Shown here: positions 10,907 through 21,375 of the stretch, piece by piece
Position numbering within the stretch: the stretch's first letter is position 1
How the letters are laid out: every line of letters starts with the position of its first letter
Assembly: GCA_019633425.1 (NCBI GenBank)
Contig: WSUB01000047.1
Span: 1-64,000 of the forward strand
DNA length: 64,000 nucleotides
Direction: 5' to 3'
Source of the DNA: Tulasnella sp. 424
Taxonomy: Eukaryota > Basidiomycota > Agaricomycetes > Cantharellales > Tulasnellaceae
Program-made: the position numbers and the translations under genes
The notes under the pieces: model-generated
What the model saw: the letters and a program-made list of their open reading frames with translations, nothing else
Told to the model about the DNA's origin: nothing
The model's database searches: none

Positions 10907-11525
10907 GCTAAGTGAAAAAAGCAGAGAACGATGGGACAAAGTGCCCGACAAGGCTCCACGAGCTATGCTTATATATTGTATTTTAGATTCACCCCCATAT
11001 TCATTTCGAGAAGATCACATCTTCGGTGTCGGTGAATTAAGGTGATAAGAACAAAATCACATGCGCCACCCATCAAACAAGTTTGCCGCCGACTCAAGAA
11101 GGGGTTTTACCTTAGCACCGGCTGCAAATTACCGAACAAAGTGCAGCATAATACGTATCTGGCACGGGCACCGTAAGCCGGTGATGTTGGTTTCGATGAC
11201 CGTCGGCTTGTTGCGTGATCCCTTGACCGAAGGCCTTCAGGGATAATAACCGGGCAGGAGCCCTCGCTTACGTCTCACACCCGCTTAGCTTCTCTGAAGT
11301 TCGTTGTATACAAGGTTTGATCGGTCATTCTTATTCACTCCCTTAGTGTGCGGTATCTCTGATATCTCATCACTCTACTCGGCTGTCCAGCACAGGGACT
11401 GATGGACTCGGCACCTGCGTCGAGTTCCACACAACCTCCGTCCTCATTGCCGAGACATACCTGTACATCTGGTAAGTCTTTGGGTTCATCTCCCGTAGTT
11501 CCTGCTTTGCTCTCTACGCGCAGTG
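10907..11525. other. Intergenic at duplication boundary
   Basis: Bases from about 10915 on (ATGGGACAAAGTGCCCGACA, then AGCTATGCTTATATATTG) match 14281-14430, so this is the left edge of a tandem duplication. The 11335-11529 frame (start GTG here, ATG in the copy at 14590-14784) is conserved between copies, but it lies directly after the methyltransferase stop codons and looks like 3' UTR carried along by the duplication. Confidence 0.6.
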
Positions 11526-12961
11526 TCACGACGAGTATCCATCATTAACCGGACCAGGAACGAGATCACAAAACTGAATGCGTACCCCAAGCCATCGCTG
11601 AATAGTCGTTTCTTCGTAATTCCCTTGAATAAGCAAAGAGGCCGTATAGTCGAGTGCTATCATGATGTTTTGGCCAAAACAATCCCCAATCTCTTGCCAC
11701 GGCATGCCATCCGAATCTGTAATTGTGATCCTTCACTGAGCGCAGATAAAGAAGTCTAAGGATGANNNNNNNNNNNNNNNNNNNNNNNNNNNNNNNNNNN
11801 NNNNNNNNNNNNNNNNNNNNNNNNNNNNNNNNNNNNNNNNNNNNNNNNNNNNNNNNNNNNNNNCAATCTCTTGCCACGGCATGCCATCCGAATCTGTAAT
11901 TGTGATCCTTCACTGAGCGCAGATAAAGAAGTCTAAGGATGAGTGACCTACCACGCTTCCATGATCCAACTGGGTTATAAATGTCCGTCACCGACACATG
12001 TTGGTAGAGCGGATTCACTTTGAGCCACCCTTCCCATCGACGAAAAGCGTCAACCTCCCGACCTTGACTCCTGTATGAGAGAGGTCAGTGTCAGCAGCTT
12101 CCCGGGACTATAAAATTACTGCAAGAGGAAGTACATGAACAGAGTCTGAAAGTGGTGGAATAAAGAGCCGAGTGCACTCCAATTGGGATCACTTTCTTCA
12201 ACGCAGGGGAGGAGCTCCTTATCCTCTCCATAAAGCCACATTCCCACACTGGCAAGTAATAAGATGCCACCTGGTCTTAATAGCCGGGCGAAGTTGGTCA
12301 ACGATTGATGTTGGTTGCCTAAGCCGTTCTCAACAGCCCTAACATGCACGACGTCGAAGCACTTTTGTCTCATCAGCAAGGCGGGTCGAGACAGCTTGAC
12401 ATCATAGCTTACTTCGGCCAGACCATCTAGTACTTTACTGGCGTCTCTCACTTGAAATTCGCAGTTTGATGGTTTCTCCCTAATATTTCCCGGCACTTCA
12501 CGTCTACACTGGGCACGACCGAAAACCGAGGCAACTTACGAGGATATATTCACCGGATTCAAATCGATCCCTAACACCTTTGCATGAGGGAATTCCCGGG
12601 CCATATCCTCCGCCCTACGTGAATTACGGTTTAACACTCTTGGTGGTACCATTTGGTCTGAAGCGCGCACCAGTTTCCCGCACCAGTCCCGACGTCGAGA
12701 ATAGCAGGCTGTCGTCCGTCCTCGCGCAACCGTAAAGCCTCCCGAACGCTCTCTGCTGGCGTGTAGAGCCCACCGAGAGATAACCTGAGGCCCCTATGCT
12801 TTGCATCCAGACGGGTACGTTCGGTGGCGTTGGATGCTCTTGGAAGATTATACATTGCTTCCAGGTTCGATTCGTTGCCGGCATTGCCTGATACCCTTAT
12901 CTCAGTCCTGGTGAGTCAAGGCGATTCTCATTTAGTCGAAGAACGAACCTGAGACCTCCAT
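11526..12961 (-). CDS. Class I SAM-dependent methyltransferase (copy 2)
   Basis: Close paralogue of copy 3 and a more distant one of copy 1. Start ATG 12961 gives MEVS-G, then an intron whose acceptor (GTATCAG) leads to GNAGNESNLEAMYNLPRAS; this model works for both copies. Motif I is AILDVGTGAGNW. Later exons include CEFQVRDASKVLDGLAE, CFDVVHVRAVENGLGNQHQ and LLRPGGILLLASVGMWLYG. The 3' part runs FRRWEGWLKVNPLYQHVSV and MPWQEIGDCFGQNIMIALDY, ending EETTIQRWLGV...DGYSS and TGA 11526-11528. The substrate is not known. The gene is interrupted in the assembly by 98 N at 11766-11863, flanked by a 79-bp exact repeat that is absent from copy 3, so the break is probably not biological. Confidence 0.82.
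11766..11863. other. Assembly gap (98 N)
   Basis: Run of undetermined bases inside methyltransferase copy 2. The 79 bases before it (11687-11765) are identical to the 79 after it (11864-11942). The paralogue at 14.9-15.0 kb has this stretch only once. The simplest reading is two overlapping contig ends that the scaffolder did not merge. Confidence 0.9.
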
Positions 12962-13322
12962 GACCTGTAAATAAGGGTGTTTCGCAGAGAAAGTTCAAGC
13001 AGCATCTCCCTTCTCTTATATTCGCCGCGTAGTCTATCAGAAGAAACGGGCTCTTTTCTAAACACGGCGAGTTCATCTCGCTCATTCCGGTCATTTCCTG
13101 AACACCGATCCGAGACAACTGCAAATGGACGAGGCAATCAATGATCGAGGTCTGGAGCCAAACTGTGGGGTCCTTCTGCATTCGCGATCTGGATCGGACC
13201 ACGTTGCGCGGACATGGCCGCTGTTCAATTGAATAATTTACTAATAAGGAAAGAGAAGAAAATTCTGAGCCACGTGCATTGCGAATCCTTGAACTTCAAA
13301 TCACAGTCGGGTGGACCAGTCA
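12962..13322. other. Promoter region of methyltransferase copy 2
   Basis: No gene. On the minus strand GAATATAAGAGAAGGGAG (near 13010) is a TATA-like element about 50 bp upstream of the ATG at 12961. It is conserved in the copy 3 promoter near 16085-16095. The rest matches 16039-16395. Confidence 0.6.
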
Positions 13323-14211
13323 TCAAGCCCTAGGTCCCCCGTTCATGCCACGAATATCCTCTCTGATATTTTCTACGATCTGCATAAGCTGCTCTAGCTG
13401 CGCGCTCAGCATCTACAAGTAGGGATGTGTCATTCGCGTTAATAGAGCAGCAAGGAAAGTTTATACCTGCTGGTTCTCAGCTAGCCTCAGATTCGAGTTG
13501 CCTGTTCTGTCAGAAGCCGCATCGCTGGCCGTTCTCCGTCGCCTATGTACTCTAGTGATCTGCAAAAAGGCCCCAATGTGCTCGAATCCAGGAGTTTCAT
13601 CGATCCCGTCGTTTGGCCTGGTTCGTGAGGCTCGGGACATTGCGATAGGGGCAGTTCGTGAGCTACGCTGCGGACTGCTGCCGAGGATACGAATTACTTG
13701 ATTGTGCATCTCGCGAGTTGCCTTCTAATGAGAAAATGACATCTCCATCGTGTTGTACAGATTTAGACTGCTGAGAATTGGTGTAACTTGCGACGGGTCC
13801 AAAGTCCAAGCCGAAGCTGCTTCTTGGTTGTTTCGCGGATGCACGGGCCCCGACCGTTGGCAAACATGCGAAGCATCTAGAATCACAAGGGTTAGATTTC
13901 AAACTAACGGCATACCCCCCGTTTAACCTGAAAAAAAAAACCCCTGATAGTATTGTGCCTCCTATACCCTCCCACACGACGGAGAACTCGCGTCCGAGCA
14001 CGAAACCCGGAAGCTCGATTGGAATAAGACCAAACATCAAAAGTGGTACAACGATGAGACGACCGAGGAATGAACGAGGGATGATTTCACCATGGCCGAC
14101 GGTGATAAATGGCTGGGTCTTGACCAAGCGAGGGAGCCAAGAGATTTTGTCTTTCACGTATGAGCCTCTCTGTCGTCGTTCTCGAGTCTCGCCAAGCACC
14201 CCAATCCACAC
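13323..14211 (-). pseudogene. Truncated, mutated copy of the K+ channel 3' half
   Basis: Duplicate of the C-terminal exons of the channel at 16396-18440. It keeps the pore-exit and S6 exon (PRSFLGRLIVVPLLMFGL, then FVLGREFSVVWEGIGG), the Ser-rich tail and the terminal coiled coil ending at TGA 13323-13325. Three faults show it is dead. There are no S1-S5 exons upstream. The selectivity filter reads TVGHGE where the intact gene has TVGYGE. The donor after the S6 exon (GTGTATG in the intact copy) is changed to ATACTATC. A 9-bp insertion (GGCAGCAGT) lies in the tail. It arose by the tandem duplication that also copied the adjacent methyltransferase. Confidence 0.82.
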
Positions 14212-14780
14212 ATTTACAAGGATTAGGAGTACTATTGCACGTTTTACGGTCGTAGGAACCGCATGGAAAAGGTAACGGACAATGGGACAAAGCGTCCGAC
14301 AAGGCTCCAGGAGCTATGCTTATATATCGTATTTTGGATTCACACCATATTCATTTCGAGAGGATCACACCTTCGGTACCGGTGAATTAAAGTGATAAGA
14401 ACAAAATCTCATGCGCAACCCATCGAACGAAGTTTACCGATGCTTCTTTCAAATCGATGACCGTCGGCTTGTTGCGTGATCTTCAAGGCCTTCAGGGATA
14501 ATAGCCGAGCAAGAGCCCTCGCGTATGTCTCACACTCGCTTAGATTTTCTGAAGTTCGTTGCATACAAGGTTTGATCGGTCATTCTAATTCACTCCCTTA
14601 GTGTGCGGTATTTGCGATATCTCCTCACTCTACTCGGCTCTCCAGCACAGGAACTGATGAACTCGGCACCTCCGTCGAGTTCCACACAACCTCTGACCTC
14701 ATTGCCGAGACATACCTGTACATCAGGTAAGTCTTTGGGTTCATCTCCCGTAGTTCCTGCTTTGCTCTCTACGCGCAGTG
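14163..14780. other. Rearrangement junction between duplication units
   Basis: 14163-14260 resembles 9410-9510 (the flank between tRNA-Thr and methyltransferase copy 1), and 14270-14430 resembles 10915-11080 (the 5' flank of copy 1). These two flanks, which bracket a methyltransferase gene at 9.5-10.9 kb, are here almost directly joined. This suggests that another methyltransferase copy was deleted from this site. No gene was seen. Confidence 0.55.
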
Positions 14781-16038
14781 TCATGACGAGGATCCATCAG
14801 CAACCGGGCCAGGAACGAGATCACAAAACTAAATGCGTACCTCAAGCCATCGCTGAATAGTCGTTTCTTCGTAATTCCCTTGGATAAGCAAAGAGGCCGT
14901 ATAGTCTAGTGCTATCATAATGTTTTGGCCAAAGCAATCTCCGATCTCTTGCCACGGCATGCCATCCGAATCTGTAATTGTGATCCTTCACTGAGCGCAG
15001 ATAAAGAAGTCTAAGGATGAGTGACCTACCACGCTTCCATGATCCAACTGGGTTATAAATGTCCGTCACCGACACATGTTGGTAGAGCGGATTCACCTTG
15101 AGCCACCCTTCCCATCGACGAAAGGCATCAACCTCCCGACCTTGACTCCTGTATAAAAGACGTCGGGGTGAGTAGCTTCCCGCCGCCAGAAAATAACTGC
15201 AAGAATAATTACATCAACAGAGTCTGAAAGTGGTGGAATAAAGAGCCGAGTGCACTCCAATTGGGATCACTTTCTTCAACGCAGGGGAGGAGCTCCTTAT
15301 CCTCTCCATAAAGCCACATTCCCACACTGCAGAGTAATAAGACGCCGCCTGGTCTTAATAGCCGGGCGAAGTTGGTCAACGATTGATGTTGGTTGCCTAA
15401 GCCGTTCTCAACAGCCCTAACATGCACGACGTCGAAGCGCTTTTATCTGATCAGCGAGGCGGGTCGAGACAGCCCGACATGATAACTTACTTCGGCCAGA
15501 TCATCTAGTGCTTTACTGACGTCTCTCACTTGAAATTCGCAGTTTGATGGCTTCTCCCTAATATTTCCCGGCACTTCATCTCTACCTGGGCACGACCGAA
15601 ACCCGAGGCAACTTACGAGGATATATTCACCGGATTCAAATCGATCCCCAGGACCTTTGCATGAGGGAATTCCCGGGCCATATCCTCCGCCCTACGTGAA
15701 TTACGGTTCAAGGCTCCTGGTGGTAACATTTGGTCTGAAGTGCGCACCAGTTTCCTGCACCAGTCCCGACGTCGAGAATAGCGGGCTGCCGTCCGTCCTC
15801 CCGCAACCGTAAAGCCTCTCGAACCTTGTCTACTGGAGTGTAGAGCCCGCGGAGAGACAACATGAGGCCCTTATGCCTTGCATCCAGACGGCCACGTTCG
15901 GTGGCGTTGGATGCTCTTGGAAGGCTGTACACTGCTTGCAGGTTCGATTCGTTATCGGTATTGCCTGATACCCATATTCCAATCCCAGTGAGTCAAAATG
16001 GTTCTCATTCAGTTGAAGAACGAACCTGAGACTTCCAT
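14781..16038 (-). CDS. Class I SAM-dependent methyltransferase (copy 3)
   Basis: Near-identical sister of copy 2 without the assembly gap. Start ATG 16038: MEVS, intron GTTCGT...TATCAG, then GNTDNESNLQAVYSLPRAS. Copy 2 has ATG where this copy has GTG (the V of AVYS), which shows the internal Met is not the start. Motif I is AILDVGTGAGNW. The motif III region is LLRPGGVLLLCSVGMWLYG. The C-terminal exons match copy 2 and end at TGA 14781-14783. All key motifs are present and the copy appears functional; the methyl acceptor is unknown. Its promoter TATA element is shared with copy 2, so co-expression is likely unless the duplicates have diverged in regulation. Confidence 0.84.
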
Positions 16039-16395
16039 AACCTGTAAAGGTGTTTTGCAAAGAACGTTCAAGCAGCATCTCCCTTCTCTTATATTCGCCG
16101 CGTAGTCAATCAGAAGAAACGGCTCCTTTCTAAACAAGGCGATTTCATCTCGTTCAGTCCGGTCATTTTCTGAACACCGATCGGAGACAACTATAAATGG
16201 ACGACGTAATCAATGACCGAGGTCCGGAGCCAAATTGTGGGGTCCTGCATTCGCGGTCTGGATCTGACTGGAAACCACGTTGCGCGAACATGGCCGCTGT
16301 TCAATAGAATAATTTACTGATAGAGAAAGCGAAGGTAATTTTAAGACATGTTTGCGAGTCCCTCAGCTCCAAATCACCGTCGGGCGGACCAGTCA
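16039..16395. other. Promoter region of methyltransferase copy 3
   Basis: Matches 12962-13322. Holds the TATA-like element and, at its far side, the 3' end of the K+ channel gene. The two same-strand genes are about 360 bp apart. Confidence 0.6.
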
Positions 16396-18440
16396 TCAAG
16401 CTCTAGGTCCGCCGTTCATGCCACGAATATCCTCTCTGATATTTTCTACGATCTGCATTAGCTGCTCTAGCTGCGCGCTCAGCATCTACGGGTAGAGATG
16501 TGTCATTCGCGTCAATAGGACGGCAAGGAAAGTTTATACCTGCTGGTTCTCAGCTAGCTTCAGATTCGAGATGCCTGTTCTGTCAGAAGCCGCATCGCTG
16601 GCCGCTCTCCGTCGCCTGTATGGTCCCGTGATCTGCGGAAAGGCCCCAATGTTCCCGAATTCAGGAGTTTCATCGATCTCGTCGTTTGGCCTGGTTCGTG
16701 GGGCTCGGGACATTGCGATAGGAGCAGTTCGTGAGCTACGCTGCGGAGGATACGAATTACTCGATTGTGCATTCCGCGAGTTGCCTTCTGATGAGAAAAT
16801 GACATCTCCATCGAGTTGCGCAGATCGTGGACTGCTGAGAATTGGTGTAACTTGCGACGGTTCCAAAGTGGAAGCCGAAGCTGCTTCTTGGTCGGTTTCG
16901 CGGTTCCTCGGGCCCCGACCGTTGGCAGTCATGCGAAGCATCTAGAAGCACAAGATTTAGATTTCAAGTTAACGGTCAACGTTCTGTTCAACCTGAAAAA
17001 ACTCCAGATAACGACATACACTTGTGCCTCCCATACCCTCCCATACGACGGAGAACTCGCGTCCGAGCACGAAACTCGGAAGTGCGATTAGAATAAGACC
17101 AAACATCAGAAGTGGTACGGCGATGAGGCGACCAAGAAAGGAACGAGGGATAATTTCACCATAACCGACGGTGGTAATGGCTGGGTCTTGATTAAGCGAG
17201 GGAGCCTTGGGCGACAACAGAACGACTCACTAACGAGAACAAACCAGGCAGCAGCTGGGATAGACTGGAAAATTGGTAAGAAAAATCACGTCTAGACAAC
17301 GCATGATGGGCCTCCCTCACCTCAAATTGTGATGGGTCTCCGTCTGAGTTTACAAACGTTCCAAGCGTGTCGTCCCATGTGCCCCGTTCGGCGAAGTATC
17401 TGGTCTCGAGGTGTCACCAGCCGCGCGGCTTCATTCGAGATGCCCGCGTACTCACAAGAGAGTGCTGAACACAACTAGAGCCATACCGACGAAGAATGCC
17501 AAGGCGAATAGAGCCTCCCTGGATCTCACAACAGCAATATACATCACTTCGATTGTCCTTGAAAAGAAGAGTGTTAGGGTACGATATCACTTAACAGTAC
17601 ACCTTCGTCTTACAGGAGGATGGTGTTGCTATAGCGGAACGGCCGGAATACACGAAGGAGCCGGAAGGTTCGAAGAATGGAGAAGCGGAAGAACGTGGTC
17701 TGTCGTTGAAATTCCTTAGTAATGGAGGTGGATGGGTGGAGATAGGACTCACAGTATCTGCTCGTATCATAATCATAATGTAGTAAGGTAGGATTGCCAG
17801 CAGGTCGATGATCGCGAAGAACGCTGCAGGGTTGGGCAGTTTGTCAAGTGCCGAATCCATCTAGCTTTAGTCAAACTCACACCCAGCCCATCCTAAAAGT
17901 TCTGACCACGATTCAGAGTGCGCAAGGAGTCTCCCGATATACTCCACCGTGAACAACACGACCAGAGAGGTCTCGATTCCGAACCACACATAGCTTGGGG
18001 TTGCATGGAATGCCGGCAAGGTCTCGAGGATCGTGATGAACGCGGAAAATACGATGAGAGCGGTGCTTGTGACGTGTATGATAAAGGCTGAGGATGAGGA
18101 CGTCGGGGATTCGAAGAGCCGAAAGAGCGTTTTCTTCCACCTGTTTGGGAAGGTCAGCAAAATCTCGAGAACGAGAACATGAAACTGCTTACGGGGTAAA
18201 TATTCGCTGCTGGACAATATGCGCATTGTCGCGCTGAAGTGCATCGAACAGAGGATGCTCTATTGTATCGAAGCTATTCATTTCGTCTTGAAGATCGTCT
18301 GCATCGTTGCCTGAGACTCTGCTGCGCGTCGTTGGCTTCGTAAAGTCGGCAGCGACTTGAGCAAATTGAGCTGATCCACCTCTCCTGCCAGGCTTATGAT
18401 AATGCGAACCTAAGTTTGGGGTCGTACTTGGAGTGGCCAT
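16396..18440 (-). CDS. Voltage-gated potassium channel (Kv-type, 6 TM)
   Basis: Membrane channel selective for K+. ATG 18440 (MATPSTTPNLGSHYHKPG), a soluble N-terminal stretch, then S1 (FIIHVTSTALIVFSAFITIL). S2 is SYVWFGIETSLVVLFTVEY and S3 is FFAIIDLLAILPYYI. The S4 voltage sensor has spaced arginines (FFRFSILRTFRLLRVFRPF), and S5 contains ALFALAFFVGMALVVFSTL. The pore helix AAAWFVLV joins through a phase-1 intron to TITTVGYGEI, the K+ selectivity filter, and then the S6 exon (LGRLIAVPLLMFGLILIAL). The cytosolic tail is Ser/Pro-rich and ends with an amphipathic helix (AQLEQLMQIVENIREDIRG), probably a tetramerising coiled coil; stop 16396-16398. Shaker-type channels of this shape occur in basidiomycetes. 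The 3' half is duplicated as a pseudogene at 13.3-14.2 kb. Confidence 0.88.
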
Positions 18441-18704
18441 GGGTTACAGAGTCGCGGTGACGGATTTCAATCTTAGTCTGGACTGACCGCGCCTCGCACC
18501 GCGCGCCTTTCGGCGTTCCTGATCTCAGTGCCGCCTTGAAGCTGATGACCACACACTTAAAAACACCATTATAAGAGAAGAGTCCATTAATAAGTTACAG
18601 TAAAAGACGAATCCAAAGAGCAGCTAATCGCAGGGACCCCAAAGTCGGCCGGAAAGGAATAATTTACAAAGAAGCAGTTCGCGGCGAGAATGAAAGAGAC
18701 GAAG

Positions 18705-20988
18705 TTATGGTTCGAAGTTATTCTGGTCCCGATCTGGGCTCATTACTCGAGCATACTCTAAGAAGAGTCTGGGCGTCGGGCAAGAATATCAGTACAACGG
18801 ATCCCCGCCAACTAAACCATAACCCAGCTTACCGATAGACATATGCGATCATGTCCTCCTTTCGGAAATAGGTCACGCTCCACTTCCTTCCAGCTGCGCC
18901 AATTTGTGCAGCAAGTTCATCATGTCCGTTGCCACCCTTTCCGTCGATGTCCCCCTTGAAGAACGCCATAATGTCGTAGAGATCGGTGTAGTCGTACTTG
19001 ACCGGCACGTAGTGAACCCATGCTTGAATCCGGTCTGTCCACCATTCGGGATGGATGGTTGATTTGAGGACTAATCCTCTTGTTGTCATTAGCCGTTTGA
19101 ATCGCGAGGAGCAGCCGTTTCCGTCCATCTGGAGGGGGAGATCAGTGATCCAGCAAAAGATACCAGACAATGAGGAGCTCACATCCATCAGAAACTTCCA
19201 CTGTTTCTCGAAGTACGTCGGCTCTGCATCCACGAACTTGTACTCCTTTTCCAACTCCGCGCACATCTCTCTCGCGCATTGGACAGGCGGACCAGTAAAA
19301 AGTGAATCAATCCACTGCTCGTTCAGCAATGCTTGCTCCGTTCTTTCCCCCATGCCGACCGGCTCGTATTTGCTCTCCGTACTAGGGAGAACAAATAAAT
19401 CTCCATCTTTGGCGTTTACTGAATCAATAAATCTCGCTCTCTGCGTCAGGTTCCACCAGCCATCTTTCGAAAACTCCAAAGGTCCTGTATTCTTTCCGCG
19501 CCAGTATATTTTGGAATGTGGCTTTTGGTTCCACTGTGGATCGTCTGCGGCGTTCTCAAGCCAATCCGTTGTGGAGACGGATAAAATGTCCGAATGGAGT
19601 GACGTGGTGCAGGTAGAGAACGAAGGGATGGGGAGGTCTGTCGACGGAGCTGGTGGCTGGGACTGGAGAAGTCCATTCAGGTGGATTTGGGATGGGTGAT
19701 TGCAGAGGTTTAATGCGAGCTTGTGATCATAGATGAAAGACTTGGAGGGATCCGATGTCCAAATCGATCGGGGATCGTTGGGTCTCGGCGGTGCTTTCTG
19801 GCCCAATGGAGAGGTAGGAGGGCAAGCGGACGACCAACCGCTAGATTTCGGTTTAGGGAAGGTCTCTGAATTAAGCACTGTGTTGAAGCCGGGGTAAGCA
19901 CGACAAGAAACTACGATTAGAGTACCTGATCGAGAGCGAACCTTTCTTCTGGGTGGCCGCTTCGAGGGCTGCCTTTCGTGATTCGTCGGGAAGTAACTGA
20001 CTGGAACGCGGAACCATGTGAGTTGGCGGTTTGTTCGAGGTTGCTCGGCACTCACGTCGGAAGGTCTTTCGTGCTGAAAGTTGCGCGGAAGTCGGGCAGA
20101 AGCCCTTGAATAGGCTTCAGAAGCCCAAGCTGCCCTTCTATGCGTTCCGAGGTCTTGGCATCTGATTTCTGTGCAGTCGGAGATTCCAGAGAGACTTCGC
20201 CTTTTTTGGATGAGATAGTGAAAGTATTCTGTAGCCCAAAATATACACTAAGTCGCCGACTCAAGGGGACGCTGACGGTAAGACTTACAACTTCATGTTC
20301 CCGAGCTGTTTGCGAAGCTCGTAACACACGGGGATCGATTCCCCAAAAGGGTTCGAGGTCATGGTAGATTTGATCGTACTCGTCAGGAAGCTGAACGCGA
20401 TGTGTTTTTACGTATGACCACCTGTCGAGTGGGGGACGAGGTCAGAAAACAGGTATCGCCCAGCCAGCGTTTGCTTCAGAACGTAATGGCAAGTAGAGCA
20501 CGCGTCCAGTCATGTATTCCATCGGTCACTCACCATTTGTCAAATCCCTTCGGTGGGGACCTGCCGTACCTCCTCTTGTACTCCGCAACAGCCTGGTCCA
20601 ACGTTTTGCTGGCTTTTGCGTTCTTGGACTTCCATTCTTTCTCTGCCCACGCGACCATCTCGTAAATTGGATGCGGCCCATGCTGGTTGACTTGTAGAAT
20701 GCCATCTTCCCCATAGTGGTGGGCGGTCTTTGGATCTGCCCCAATAATGATGGGACGCCCGATGTTATGGTTGTCGTGGTCGTGGGGTATCCTGCCTGAC
20801 CCTTTCCAGCTGCCTTCGTCCTTGTTTTTGCCTTTCCATGGTACACTTGAGCTGAAGTCGTAGGAAAGAGCTTGTTCTAATTTTGCGCGTGCTGGATGTT
20901 CAGGTGGCAGTCGGCTGCTGAAGATGATGAAAAGGCAGAGAACTGCGAAAATGATAATAATGGTGCGATTGACGTGTATTCTTGGCAT
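18705..20988 (-). CDS. CAP10-type glycosyltransferase, GT90 (copy a)
   Basis: Golgi type II membrane glycosyltransferase of the CAP10 family (in Cryptococcus, members act in capsule and cell-wall polysaccharide synthesis, including xylosyl transfer). ATG 20988: MPRIHVNRTIIIIFAVLCLF is a short cytosolic tail plus signal anchor. The stem and N-terminal domain carry KASKTLDQAVAEYKRRYG and PPKGFDKW. The catalytic part has HSKIYWRGKNTGPL, CTTSLHSDILSV, RFKRLMTTRGLVLKSTIHP, YDYTDLYDIMAFF and GRKWSVTYFRKEDM. The last exon gives LFLEYARVMSPDRD and TAA at 18705-18707. Motifs and length fit a complete protein. It is paralogous to the gene at 26.2-28.5 kb in the same orientation, with two unrelated genes between. 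The donor and acceptor sugars cannot be told. Confidence 0.88.
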
Positions 20989-21375
20989 AGCTTGAAGGTG
21001 TAATATGTAAGGGAGAGTTGGTTATAACGATAATGAGTGAAAAGGAAAGGGCATTAGGCTGCAGGCCAGTGGTCGCAATTGAAAGTACAGAAGACAAACC
21101 GTGGGAGCCTTGCCAAGACCACGTAGATCTACGTCATGCCCGCAACTTAACGACTGCAAGGAAGCAAGCTTGAAAACATATTTTTATCGTCAGGACAGTC
21201 TAAAAGCTCGAATTACTACGCCGAAGTAAATATCAACAATACGGTCATCCCTCTCTTACGCATCACCGACTGGACCTTTGCAGACATTGTTCAGTTGTTG
21301 CGTTTCTCGAGCAGGATTAGCCCGAGTTGGCCAGCCTACGTACTCCAACGCACACCGTGACTGATCATTACCCGT
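20989..21375. promoter_or_regulatory. Divergent promoter, GT90a / aldo-keto reductase
   Basis: 387 bp separates two head-to-head start codons (20988 minus, 21376 plus), so both promoters must lie here. No clear TATA box or known operator was recognised. Confidence 0.5.

Larger units (their letters stand above)
10915..14290. repeat. Segmental duplication unit A
   Basis: Unit A (10.9-14.3 kb) and unit B (14291-17215) share the same order of parts: the TATATATTG-type flank, a methyltransferase gene on the minus strand, its TATA-bearing promoter, and the 3' exons of a K+ channel. Identity by eye is around 90 percent over long stretches. Unit B leads into the complete channel gene, whereas unit A stops inside the channel. 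Unit B is therefore probably closer to the parental arrangement. Confidence 0.8.
14291..17215. repeat. Segmental duplication unit B
   Basis: Partner of the unit at 10915-14290. It holds methyltransferase copy 3 and the C-terminal exons of the intact K+ channel, to the region just upstream of the selectivity-filter exon. Homology to unit A ends near 17215, where the channel pore helix exon of the full-length gene begins. Confidence 0.8.

Noticed and set aside
11335..11529. 64-codon minus frame conserved at 14590-14784
   Set aside because: It lies just after the methyltransferase stop codons, starts with GTG in one copy, and is conserved because the whole segment is a recent duplication. Probably 3' UTR.
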